The notes under the pieces: generated by a model
The model's input: only the letters and a program-made list of their open reading frames with translations
Database searches by the model: none
Told to the model about the DNA's origin: nothing
Shown here: piece after piece, positions 34,166 to 43,885 of the stretch
Position numbering within the stretch: the stretch's first letter is position 1
How the letters are laid out: every line of letters begins with the position of its first letter
Assembly (NCBI GenBank): GCA_014444615.1
Contig: PVXE01000003.1
Coordinates: 1 to 64,000 of the forward strand
Source of the DNA: Tagaea sp. CACIAM 22H2
Lineage (GTDB): Bacteria; Pseudomonadota; Alphaproteobacteria; CACIAM-22H2
Direction: 5' to 3'
Length of the DNA: 64,000 nt
Translations under genes and position numbers: made by a program

Positions 34166-35264
34166 GAAACTCCCCCCGCCGCCGCTGACCTGGCCCGGCC
34201 GCATGGAAGACGGGCGGCGCGTGTTGCGCTATGTCGACGCGCTGTCGGAAGCCGTGGCGCTGGAAATGACGCGCGACGAGAAGGTCTTCCTGTTCGGCCT
34301 GGACGTCGACGACCATAAATCGATCCAAGGCTCGACGCGCGGATTGCTCGAACGCTTCGGCAAGGATCGCGTGTTCACCACGCCGTTGTCGGAAGACGCG
34401 ATGACCGGTGTGGCGATCGGCGCCGCGATGGCCGGCATGCGGCCGATCCATGTGCATATCCGCATGGATTTCCTGATGCTGTGCATGAACCAGATCGTCA
34501 ACATCGCCAGCAAGGCGCGCTACATGTATGGCGGCCAGGTGAAAGTGCCGATGGTCGTGCGTTCGATCATCGGCAAATCCTGGGGCCAGGGTGCCCAACA
34601 CAGCCAGGCTTTGCACTCGCTGTTCATGCATTTGCCCGGTATGAAAGTGGCGGCCCCGTCCAACGCGCATGACGCGAAGGGCTGCACCATCGCCGCGATC
34701 CGCGACGACAACCCGGTGCTGATGATGGAGCACCGCCTGCTCTATCCGACCGAGGCGGTCGTCAACGAAGGCGCTTACGTGGTGCCGCCGGGCCGCAGCC
34801 GCGTGTGCCGTTTCGGGCGCGACGTGACGATCGTGGGCGTGTCGAACATGGTCGTCGAAGCCTTGCGCGCCGCCGAGTTGCTGTCGGAAGCGGGCGTGTC
34901 GGCCGAAGTGATCGACCCGATTTGGCTTGCTCCGCTCGACACCGACACGATCATCGAAAGTGCCCGGCGCACGCGCAAAGTGCTGATCGCGGACAATGGC
35001 TGGCTCAATTGCGGTGCGTCGGCCGAAATCGCCGCGCGCCTTGCCGAAGCGCTCGCCGGCGAAGGCCCGATCCAGATCAAGCGCGTGGGCTTCGCGCCCA
35101 CGCCCTGCCCGCCCTCGCCCGAGTTGGAGAACGCGTTCTATCCCAACCCCGGCACGATCGCGGCGGCGGCCTATGCGCTGGCCAAGCCCGATGCGCCCGC
35201 CTGGGCGCCCGATCCGGCGGCCACGAAACTCGCCTATCAGCTTCAGTTCAAGGGGCCGTTCTGA
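34152..35264 (+). CDS. Thiamine pyrophosphate-dependent dehydrogenase E1, beta subunit
   Basis: A 370-residue transketolase-like beta subunit. After an unusual proline-rich start come RVLRYVDALSEAVALEM, DVDDHKSIQGSTRGLLERFG, TTPLSEDAMTGVAIGAAMAGMRP, and VAAPSNAHDAKGCTIAAIRDDNPVLMMEHRLLY. The last domain shows VTIVGVSNMVVEALRAAELLSEAGVSAEVIDPIWLAPLD. The start at 34152 overlaps the alpha subunit; its stop overlaps the next start (TGATG). Both subunits and the 3-dehydratase-like gene are therefore translated as one group. Confidence 0.9.
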   Translation: MSSRKKLPPPPLTWPGRMEDGRRVLRYVDALSEAVALEMTRDEKVFLFGLDVDDHKSIQGSTRGLLERFGKDRVFTTPLSEDAMTGVAIGAAMAGMRPIHVHIRMDFLMLCMNQIVNIASKARYMYGGQVKVPMVVRSIIGKSWGQGAQHSQALHSLFMHLPGMKVAAPSNAHDAKGCTIAAIRDDNPVLMMEHRLLYPTEAVVNEGAYVVPPGRSRVCRFGRDVTIVGVSNMVVEALRAAELLSEAGVSAEVIDPIWLAPLDTDTIIESARRTRKVLIADNGWLNCGASAEIAARLAEALAGEGPIQIKRVGFAPTPCPPSPELENAFYPNPGTIAAAAYALAKPDAPAWAPDPAATKLAYQLQFKGPF

Positions 35265-36439
35265 TGTTTTATGAATTGGCCACGCCGTCCTGGGGTCCGG
35301 AAGAGATCGACGCGCTGCAAGCGGTGATCGTGTCCGGCCGTTTCACGATGGGCGAGCGCGTGGCGAAATTCGAAGCCGAATTCGCCGCCTATCACGGCAA
35401 GAAATACGGCGTGATGGTGAATTCGGGCTCGTCGGCGAATCTGATTTCGATCGCCGCACTCGCCTATCACTCGACGCGGCCGTTGAAGCGCGGCGACGAA
35501 GTTTTGGTGCCCGCGATTTCGTGGAGCACCACCTATCACCCGCTGCAGCAATACGGCCTGAAATGCCGGTTCATCGATGTCGAGCTCGACACGCTGAACA
35601 TGGACGTGTCGAAGCTTGAAGCGGCCTTGACCAAGGACACGAAGGCGCTGCTCGCCGTGTCGATCCTCGGCAATCCGTGCCAGCTCGATGTGATGCGCAA
35701 ATTCTGCGACAAGCACGGGCTGTGGTTCATGGAAGACAATTGCGAATCCATGGACGCGGAATTGCCGTCGGGCCAGAAGGCCGGCACGCTCGGCGATCTC
35801 AACACGTTCAGCTTCTTCTTCTCGCACCACATCTCGACGATGGAAGGCGGGATCGTTCTGACCGACGATCTGGAGCTTTACCATCTGCTGAAATGCATGC
35901 GCGCCCATGGCTGGACGCGCGATATCCCGACCGACTCGCCGCTCTACAAGCGCGGGGCGAGCGACCATTTCGAGGCCTATCGCTTCCTGTTCCCGGGCTA
36001 CAACGTCCGCCCGCTGGAAATGGAAGCGGCGGTGGGTAGCGAGCAGCTCAAGAAGCTGCCCGCGATGACCGCCGCCCGGCGCAAGAACCTCGCGCTGTTC
36101 CAGAAGCTGTTCGCCGGCGACGAGAATTTCATCATCCAGCGCGAGCACGGCAAAAGCTCGTCCTTCTGCTTCACGATGATCCTCAATCCGAAGAAGGATC
36201 TCGACCGCGAGAAGATTTTCGCGGCGTTGAAGTCGGCGGATATCGGGTTCCGCATCATCACCGGCGGCTGCTTCCTGCGCCACGACACGATCAAGTATTA
36301 CGATTACTCGATCGCCGGGAACGGCACGCCGAACGCGGAGCTGGCGCATGATCGCGGCTTCTTCGTCGGCAACCATCCGCAGGATCTGACCCCGCAGATC
36401 GAAACCCTGCGCCGCGTGCTGGATAAAGCGGTCGCGTAA
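35264..36439 (+). CDS. ColD-like PLP-dependent sugar 3-dehydratase
   Basis: A 391-residue member of the sugar aminotransferase family in which the PLP lysine is replaced: FFFSHHISTMEGG puts histidine at 188-189. In ColD (GDP-4-keto-6-deoxymannose 3-dehydratase, 388 residues) His188 takes that place and the enzyme removes the 3-hydroxyl instead of aminating. The length and position match, so a 3-deoxy sugar product is likely. RfbH-type CDP enzymes share the histidine but have a different loop (HHITMGEGG). The nucleotide carrier cannot be told. It is the last gene of the kinase-E1 operon and ends directly against convergent rlmH. Confidence 0.87.
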   Translation: MFYELATPSWGPEEIDALQAVIVSGRFTMGERVAKFEAEFAAYHGKKYGVMVNSGSSANLISIAALAYHSTRPLKRGDEVLVPAISWSTTYHPLQQYGLKCRFIDVELDTLNMDVSKLEAALTKDTKALLAVSILGNPCQLDVMRKFCDKHGLWFMEDNCESMDAELPSGQKAGTLGDLNTFSFFFSHHISTMEGGIVLTDDLELYHLLKCMRAHGWTRDIPTDSPLYKRGASDHFEAYRFLFPGYNVRPLEMEAAVGSEQLKKLPAMTAARRKNLALFQKLFAGDENFIIQREHGKSSSFCFTMILNPKKDLDREKIFAALKSADIGFRIITGGCFLRHDTIKYYDYSIAGNGTPNAELAHDRGFFVGNHPQDLTPQIETLRRVLDKAVA

Positions 36440-36913
36440 CTAACCGCGATGATAGGGGTGGCCGGCGAGCAGCGAGGCCGAACGGTAAAGCTGTTCGGCC
36501 AGCATCGCGCGCGCCAGCAAATGCGGAAACACCATCGGGCCGAAGCTGAGTTTCGTGCGCGCTTTGGCGAGTAACGGTGACGCAAGCCCATCCGCCCCGC
36601 CGATGACGAAGGCGAGGTTGGCATGGCCTTCGTCGCGGATACGGCCCAGCAGCGCCGCGAATTCCTCGGTCGACAGCGCCTTGCCTTTGGGGTCTAGCGC
36701 GATCAGCGGCGCGCCGTCGGGAATTTGCGCAAGCAGCTTGGCGCCCTCGTCGTCCTTGCGGCGCGCAGGCTCGCGTTCCTTGGTTTCGATTTCGCGTATG
36801 TCGAGCGGCCCCAGCCCGGCGGGGGCGGGTTTCAGCCGCTTCGCATATTCGGCGACGAGCGCGTCTTCCGCCGTGCCGCGGGCCTTGCCGGCCGCGCAGA
36901 TGATCAAGCGCAT
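36440..36913 (-). CDS. rlmH: 23S rRNA (pseudouridine1915-N3)-methyltransferase RlmH
   Basis: A 157-residue SPOUT methyltransferase that methylates pseudouridine 1915 in helix 69 of 23S rRNA. PLIALDPKGKALSTEEFA, FVIGGADGL and the C-terminal AEQLYRSASLLAGHPYHRG are the family signature, forming the SAM-binding knot. It is the last gene of the housekeeping unit obgE-proB-proA-nadD-rsfS, 45 bases after rsfS, and its stop abuts the convergent ColD-like gene. Confidence 0.95.
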   Translation of the reverse strand: MRLIICAAGKARGTAEDALVAEYAKRLKPAPAGLGPLDIREIETKEREPARRKDDEGAKLLAQIPDGAPLIALDPKGKALSTEEFAALLGRIRDEGHANLAFVIGGADGLASPLLAKARTKLSFGPMVFPHLLARAMLAEQLYRSASLLAGHPYHRG

Positions 36914-36958
36914 CGTCGTTCCGGCGGCGCGTGGATTGCGCCGCCGCCTTTCAATCCG

Positions 36959-37399
36959 TCAGGCGCGCGCCGCTTCCGCGCGCGACCAATCGGCACCCCA
37001 CATTTTTTCGATGCCGTAGTGATCGCGCAATTCGGGGCGGAACAGATGGACGATCACGTCGCCGCCGTCGATCAATACCCAATCGCCCTGCGCCACACCC
37101 TCGACGCGGATGCTCTTCAGGCCTTTTTCTTTGAGTTTTTCGACGAGATGTTCGGCCATCGCCTGAACGTGGCGGGCGGAAAGCCCGCTGGCGACGACCA
37201 TGTAATCGGCGATGGGCGTGCGGCCGGCGAGATCGATGACGACCGGATCGGCCGCCTTGTCGTCGTCCAAGGTTTTTTCGACGACTTTGAGAACCGTCTT
37301 TGTGGCGCCGACGGTCTTGCGCTTCGCAGTGGCTATCTTCGCTCTCCTCGACAGGCTCGGGTGACGACGATGATCCTCTGCATCGACCATGCCGGTCAT
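36959..37399 (-). CDS. rsfS: Ribosome silencing factor RsfS
   Basis: RsfS (Iojap-related) binds ribosomal protein L14 and blocks subunit joining when nutrients are low. The core is PVVIDLAGRTPIADYMVVASGLSARHVQAMAEHLVEKLK and then GDWVLIDGGDVIVHLFRPELRDHYGIEKMW. The protein is 146 residues from ATG at 37399; the first 30 or so residues before VVEKTLDDDK are not conserved, so the true start may be at 37390 or later. It lies 13 bases after nadD. Confidence 0.9.
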   Translation of the reverse strand: MTGMVDAEDHRRHPSLSRRAKIATAKRKTVGATKTVLKVVEKTLDDDKAADPVVIDLAGRTPIADYMVVASGLSARHVQAMAEHLVEKLKEKGLKSIRVEGVAQGDWVLIDGGDVIVHLFRPELRDHYGIEKMWGADWSRAEAARA

Positions 37400-37412
37400 G
37401 CTTCGCGTCCGT

Positions 37413-38066
37413 CTACCGAGCGCTCCGCCCCGGTTTCGCGCGTTTGGTCAAAGCGCGCAGCCGCGTGGCGGAGGCCGGGTGGTGCCGGACGGGGAAGAAC
37501 GTCCAGGCCGGCGGATCGAACGTCGCCAGGGACCGCGCCCGCGAAGGCGCGACCCGGACTGTGGATAACGCCCGCGCCGCCTTTCCGGCCAATGCTTTGA
37601 CATCATACGCGGGGCGCGCGAACACGGCAATGACCATCGCGTGAAATATGGACCGCCAGCGCTGCCAGCGGTCGATCTGTCCGAGATTGTCCGCCCCCAT
37701 CAGCCAGACGAAGCGTGCTTTGGGGAAGCGGCGGCGCAGCACGGCGAGCGAATCGGCCGTGTAGCGCGTGCCCATCGCGGTTTCGAGCGACACCGCCCGC
37801 AAGCGCGGATCGGCGCCGCATTGCGCTTTCGCGCTCGCCAAACGCGATGCGAGCGGCGCCATCTCGGCCGGGCTTTTCAGCGGATTTTGCGGGCTGACGA
37901 GCAGCCAAACCTCGTCGAGGTTGAGGCGCTTCAACGCCTCGCGCGCGATATGGATATGCCCGTCATGCGCCGGATTGAACGAGCCGCCGAGCAAGCCGAC
38001 GCGTTTGCGGGGCACGCGGCCCAGCGCCGGCAATTGCAGCACCAGACCGGGCGAAGGCAGTGTCAC
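37413..38066 (-). CDS. nadD: Nicotinate-nucleotide adenylyltransferase
   Basis: NadD adenylates nicotinate mononucleotide to deamido-NAD. The 217-residue product has the nucleotidyltransferase motif GGSFNPAHDGH (27-37), then FVWLMGADNLGQIDRW and the C-terminal SATRLRA, a variant of the usual ISSTxIR signature. Its ATG overlaps the proA stop. The place next to rsfS and rlmH is the usual order in this class of bacteria. Confidence 0.93.
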   Translation of the reverse strand: MTLPSPGLVLQLPALGRVPRKRVGLLGGSFNPAHDGHIHIAREALKRLNLDEVWLLVSPQNPLKSPAEMAPLASRLASAKAQCGADPRLRAVSLETAMGTRYTADSLAVLRRRFPKARFVWLMGADNLGQIDRWQRWRSIFHAMVIAVFARPAYDVKALAGKAARALSTVRVAPSRARSLATFDPPAWTFFPVRHHPASATRLRALTKRAKPGRSAR

Positions 38067-39358
38067 GGCCGCGTCTGACCCGCCCCGCGCAGCACGTACT
38101 TATAGGTCGTGAGCTGTTCGGCGCCGACGGGCCCGCGCGGCGGCAAGCGGCCGGTGGAAATACCGATCTCCGCGCCGAAGCCGAATTCGCCGCCATCGGC
38201 GAATTGGGTCGACGCGTTGTGCAGCACGATCGCGGAGTCGACGCGGGCGAGGAATGCGTCGGCCGCATCCTTGTCGCCCGCCACGATCGCGTCGGTGTGG
38301 TGCGAGCCGTAATTGTTCACGTGTGCAATGGCATCGTCGAGCCCGGCGACGGTCTTCACCGCCAGGATCGCGTCGAGATATTCGGTCGTCCAATCGGCTT
38401 CGGTCGCGGCCACGACGCGCGTGTCGAGCTTGCGCACCTCGTCGTCGCCGCGAATCTCGCAGCCCGCCGAAATCAGATCGTCGAGGATCGCAGGGCCATG
38501 CGTCGCCAAGGCCGTGCGGTCGATCAGCAGCGTCTCGGTGGCGCCGCACACCGACACGCGGCGCATCTTGGCGTTCATCACGATCTTGCGCGCCATCTCG
38601 ATATCCGCCGATTCGTGCACATAGGTGTGGCACAGGCCTTCGAGATGCGCGATCACCGGAATGCGCGTTTCCTTCATCACGCGTTCGATCAGCGACTTGC
38701 CGCCGCGCGGCACGATCGTGTCGACATAGCCGTCGAGCTTCAGCAGATGCCCGACCGCCGCGCGATCGCGCGTGGGGATGAATTGGATCGCGTCTTCCGG
38801 CAAGCCATGGGCGGCAAGAGCCGCACGCATCGCGCCGACGATAGCCATCGACGATTCGAAGCTTTCCTGCCCGCCGCGCAGAATGCACGCGTTGCCCGAC
38901 TTCAAGCACAACCCGCCGGCATCGGCGGTCACGTTGGGCCGCGCTTCGTAGATGATGCCGATGACGCCGATGGGCACGGCCACACGGCTGATCAGCAAAC
39001 CGTTCGGCCGCGTCCAGCCCGCCTGAATCGAACCGACGGGATCGGACAAACCGGCGACGTCCTCCAAGCCCTTGGCGATGGCTTCGACGCGCTTGGGATC
39101 GAGGCGCGTGCGATCGACCATCGCGGCCGAGTTGCCGTTGTCCATCGCGAAGGCGATGTCGCGCGCATTGGCGGCGAGGATCGCATCGGTCGCGGCGCGC
39201 AGCTTGTCGGCGGCGGCGCGCAAAGCGGCGTTCTTGACCTTGGTCGGCGCCTGGGCCAGTGCTGCAGCGGCTTCGCGCGCGCGTTTGCCCATCGCGAGCA
39301 TCGTCGCTTTAAGGTCCAGGTCGGTCGAATTCGTGGCGGCGGGTTCGGCGGGTGTCAT
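38063..39358 (-). CDS. proA: Gamma-glutamyl phosphate reductase
   Basis: ProA reduces gamma-glutamyl phosphate to glutamate 5-semialdehyde, the second step of proline synthesis. The 431-residue aldehyde dehydrogenase-like protein has VPIGVIGIIYEARPNVTADAGGLCLKSGNACILRGG, VPRGGKSLIERV and the catalytic cysteine region MRRVSVCGATETLL, plus the C-terminal RGPVGAEQLTTYKYVL. It lies 79 bases after proB; the gap contains no clear terminator, so co-transcription is likely. Confidence 0.96.
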   Translation of the reverse strand: MTPAEPAATNSTDLDLKATMLAMGKRAREAAAALAQAPTKVKNAALRAAADKLRAATDAILAANARDIAFAMDNGNSAAMVDRTRLDPKRVEAIAKGLEDVAGLSDPVGSIQAGWTRPNGLLISRVAVPIGVIGIIYEARPNVTADAGGLCLKSGNACILRGGQESFESSMAIVGAMRAALAAHGLPEDAIQFIPTRDRAAVGHLLKLDGYVDTIVPRGGKSLIERVMKETRIPVIAHLEGLCHTYVHESADIEMARKIVMNAKMRRVSVCGATETLLIDRTALATHGPAILDDLISAGCEIRGDDEVRKLDTRVVAATEADWTTEYLDAILAVKTVAGLDDAIAHVNNYGSHHTDAIVAGDKDAADAFLARVDSAIVLHNASTQFADGGEFGFGAEIGISTGRLPPRGPVGAEQLTTYKYVLRGAGQTRP

Positions 39359-39437
39359 GATTCTTATCCGGCAACTTTACGGCGAAGGGCGGGCGGCGGC
39401 AAATCGCCGGCGCACGGTCGGATCGGGCGTGATGCTT

Positions 39438-41641
<2,204 letters not shown>

Positions 41642-41651
41642 CTAAATGCGC

Positions 41652-41684
41652 GAAGGGGAGCGGCCTTGGCGGCCGCTCCCCTTC
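41652..41684. other. Strong 14-bp stem-loop between rpmA and obgE
   Basis: GAAGGGGAGCGGCC (41652-41665) and GGCCGCTCCCCTTC (41671-41684) pair perfectly around a 5-base loop. Neither side has a T-run, so it is not a simple intrinsic terminator. It lies between the abundant ribosomal protein genes and obgE, where such a structure could protect the upstream mRNA end or reduce read-through. Function is inferred. Confidence 0.7.
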
Positions 41685-41717
41685 CGTAATCCGTTCGTGG
41701 CGAAGGGTCGGCGGCGC

Positions 41718-41990
41718 CTATTCGGCGGCGGCCGGCACCGGAGCCACGTCGATCGAGACGATCGTCTTGCCGCCGGCCTTGTGAAACTTCACCTTGCCCG
41801 GCTTCAGCGCGAACAGCGTGTGGTCGCGGCCCATGCCGACTTCCTTGCCGGCGACGTAAACCGTGCCGCGCTGACGCACGAGGATGTTGCCGGCGAGGAC
41901 GGTCTGGCCGCCCGCGCGCTTCAACCCAAGGCGCCGGCCTTCGGTATCGCGACCGTTGCGGGAAGAACCGCCTGCTTTCTTATGTGCCAT
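41718..41990 (-). CDS. rpmA: 50S ribosomal protein L27
   Basis: A 90-residue L27. [22 protein letters not shown] is the standard start, with [17 protein letters not shown] and the loop that reaches the peptidyl transferase centre. The acidic C-terminus (PVPAAAE) is short. It lies 13 bases after rplU, as in nearly all bacteria. Confidence 0.97.
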   Translation of the reverse strand: MAHKKAGGSSRNGRDTEGRRLGLKRAGGQTVLAGNILVRQRGTVYVAGKEVGMGRDHTLFALKPGKVKFHKAGGKTIVSIDVAPVPAAAE

Positions 41991-42003
41991 ATCCCGTGCT
42001 CCC

Positions 42004-42318
42004 TCAGGCGACCTTGATATCGACGATGCGCAGCGTCGTTTCGAACTGGCGATGGCCGTTCTTGCGGCGCGAGTTCTTGCGGCGGCGCTTCTTGAAGACC
42101 AGGACCTTGTCGCCCTTGCCTTGCTCGAGAACGGTCGCGGTGACCTTGGCGCCGGCCAGCGTCGGCGCGCCGACCTTGGCGGTGGCGCCGTCGACGACCA
42201 TCAGAACGTCGTTCAGTTCGACCGTCTTGCCGGCCTCGCCGGCCAGCTTCTCGACGACGACGACGTCGTTCTTGGCGACTTTGTATTGCTTGCCGCCGGT
42301 GCGGATGACTGCGTACAT
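42004..42318 (-). CDS. rplU: 50S ribosomal protein L21
   Basis: A 104-residue L21. [25 protein letters not shown] is the standard N-terminus, followed by [34 protein letters not shown] and [12 protein letters not shown] at 42318 is clear. It is the first gene of the rplU-rpmA-obgE-proBA-nadD-rsfS-rlmH unit. The leader to the likely promoter at 42510-42539 is about 185 bases and may hold a regulatory structure; I could not fold a specific one. Confidence 0.97.
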   Translation of the reverse strand: MYAVIRTGGKQYKVAKNDVVVVEKLAGEAGKTVELNDVLMVVDGATAKVGAPTLAGAKVTATVLEQGKGDKVLVFKKRRRKNSRRKNGHRQFETTLRIVDIKVA

Positions 42319-42509
42319 CTTGCCGTTCTCCAGGTTCCGCGTATCCGGGCGGCCGAAGGGCCAAGGACGACGAAACCGCGCAAAAAACCGGCCGCGACGA
42401 GCCTGGAAGGGCCCTCGCGGCGTGAGGGCGCGGAATATACGCGGGTTCTCGGGCCTGTCAAGCGCGCAAGGGGGTATCGGCACACACCCGTTAAGCGCTT
42501 GATCGGCCA

Positions 42510-42539
42510 AGTATAGTCGATTGCGGACAGGACCTGCAA
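42510..42539 (-). promoter_or_regulatory. Predicted sigma70-type promoter of rplU
   Basis: On the minus strand TTGCAG (42539-42534) and TATACT (42515-42510) are separated by 18 bases, close to the sigma70 consensus. Transcription would start near 42503, leaving a leader of about 185 bases before rplU. The divergent membrane protein gene starts at 42563. Confidence 0.55.
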
Positions 42540-42562
42540 ACCCTGCTACACCCCGGCCCTCG

Positions 42563-43576
42563 ATGACCCAAACCGCCCCTTCGGGAGCGGCCCGGCTGCT
42601 GCGCTGGGCCTGGATCCCCGTCACCCTGGCCGCTGTGGCGGGGTTGGCCCTGCTGGTCGACTGGAAAACGGTCGGCCGGGAGCTGGCGGGCGCGTCGATA
42701 CCCGAACTCGCCGCCATGCTGGCGGTCTGGGGCTTGTGGCTGATCGTGCGGCCGATGCGCATGCGCATGTTCGTGCGCGCGACCGGCCAAGGCGAGCGGC
42801 TGACGGTCAACGACGCGTTCGGCACGCATGCGGTCGGCAATTCGGTCAATTCGCTGCTGCCCATGCGCGCGGGCGAAGTCGCGATGATCTGGCTGCTGCA
42901 CAAGCGCGCGAATGTGCCCGCGGGCAGCGGCGCGTCGGCGATCGTGCTCGACCGCTTATGCGATCTGTTCGGCGCGCTGGGTTTGCTGCTGATCGCGATG
43001 TCGCGCATGTCGCAAATGCCGGCGACGATTTCGCAAGGCGTGCCGATCTTCGCCGCGGCGTTGATCGCAAGCCTGGTCGTATTCGCGATCGGCTTGCGAT
43101 ATCGCGGCTTCGCGTTGCGCGTGGCCGCGCGTTTCCTGCCGGCGCGTCTGATCGCGCCGCTCGGCCATTTGCTCGACGGGTTGAGCGTGCTCGCCAGGCC
43201 GCGCGTGGCGCTCGGCGCCGTCTTGTGGACGGGCGCGATCTGGAGCTTGATCGCCGCGTCGTTCTATTTCGGCATGGATGCGATCCTGCCCGATCTGCGC
43301 CCGACCATGGCGATCTTCACCGTGGCGGTGATCTCGCTCGCCTTCTTGGTGCCCGCCGCCCCCGGCGGGATCGGCGTGTTTCACGCGGCGGCGGTGTTCG
43401 CGCTGTCGATCTTCGGCGTGCCGGCGGAAGCGGCCCTGGCCTTCGCCATCCTCACCCATGCGCTGACCTTCGTGTTCGGCCTGTGCGTGGCGCTCGCCTG
43501 GGTGCTGGCGAACGGGATCAACCCCCGAATCCTCACCCACCGCGTCGACGAAGCCCCGGATTCCAAAGGCGAATGA
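42563..43576 (+). CDS. UPF0104 / lysylphosphatidylglycerol synthase-type transmembrane protein
   Basis: A 337-residue inner-membrane protein with about eight hydrophobic segments. Motifs typical of the family (AglD/UPF0104, the membrane half of MprF) are FGTHAVGNSVNSLLPMRAGEVAMIWLLHKRANV, VLDRLCDLFGALGLLL and FLVPAAPGGIGVFHAA. It lacks the soluble aminoacyl-transfer domain of MprF, so it is probably a flippase or lipid-handling protein of unknown substrate. ATG at 42563 is preferred to one 14 codons upstream. It ends 65 bases before the tRNA-Ser gene. Confidence 0.85.
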   Translation: MTQTAPSGAARLLRWAWIPVTLAAVAGLALLVDWKTVGRELAGASIPELAAMLAVWGLWLIVRPMRMRMFVRATGQGERLTVNDAFGTHAVGNSVNSLLPMRAGEVAMIWLLHKRANVPAGSGASAIVLDRLCDLFGALGLLLIAMSRMSQMPATISQGVPIFAAALIASLVVFAIGLRYRGFALRVAARFLPARLIAPLGHLLDGLSVLARPRVALGAVLWTGAIWSLIAASFYFGMDAILPDLRPTMAIFTVAVISLAFLVPAAPGGIGVFHAAAVFALSIFGVPAEAALAFAILTHALTFVFGLCVALAWVLANGINPRILTHRVDEAPDSKGE

Positions 43577-43582
43577 CGACAC

Positions 43583-43610
43583 TTGCCCGGCGCGACGTTC
43601 GGGGTTAGGT
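43583..43610 (+). promoter_or_regulatory. Possible promoter of tRNA-Ser
   Basis: TTGCCC (43583-43588) and TTAGGT (43605-43610) are 16 bases apart and end 31 bases before the mature tRNA. The match to the -10 consensus is weak, so this is only the best candidate. Confidence 0.35.
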
Positions 43611-43641
43611 TCCCGGCCCTTCGAGACCGCGAAGACGTTGC

Positions 43642-43731
43642 GGACAGGTGGCCGAGTGGCTGAAGGCGTCAGTCTCGAAAACTGAAATACCGGCAACGGT
43701 ATCGTGGGTTCGAATCCCACCCTGTCCGCCA
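43642..43731 (+). tRNA. tRNA-Ser (anticodon CGA)
   Basis: A complete 90-nt class II tRNA. The acceptor stem is GGACAGG/CCTGTCC with discriminator G and encoded CCA at 43729-43731. The anticodon stem TCAGT/ACTGA encloses CTCGAAA, so the anticodon is CGA, which reads UCG serine codons. The long variable arm (about ATACCGGCAACGGTAT) is typical of tRNA-Ser. Its 3' end is the left attachment site of the mobile element that follows, and the element restores the CCA end. The original terminator seems to have moved to 51061-51094. Confidence 0.95.
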
Positions 43732-43733
43732 CT
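43718..43733 (+). repeat. Left attachment site attL (3' end of tRNA-Ser)
   Basis: CACCCTGTCCGCCACT occurs here at the end of tRNA-Ser and again at 51045-51060. This 16-bp direct repeat marks the ends of the integrated element. Bases outside the repeat differ (TCATG here, ACGCC on the right). Confidence 0.9.
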
Positions 43734-43853
43734 TCATGTTTCCTAGCGTCTCCCCCCGCTCGGGGGATCATTGAAAAGCCCCTTATATTCAGCGCTGGAT
43801 GCCTTGCCGCCTCAAGGCGTCTCGGGCAAGCTCATGCCTGCCCGTGGATCAGT

Positions 43854-43861
43854 TTGTGGAT
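43854..43861 (+). repeat. Putative integrase arm site, left end
   Basis: TTGTGGAT lies between attL and the integrase gene. The same word occurs twice near attR (50963-50970 and 50975-50982). Repeated short words flanking both attachment sites are typical of arm-type sites of tyrosine integrases. It is assigned by pattern only. Confidence 0.4.
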
Positions 43862-43885
43862 CGATCCATATACTTTGGATTGAAT

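Noticed and set aside
33197-35264. Ordinary pyruvate dehydrogenase complex
   Set aside because: Only the two E1 subunits are present, without E2 or E3, and the genes on both sides belong to sugar metabolism.
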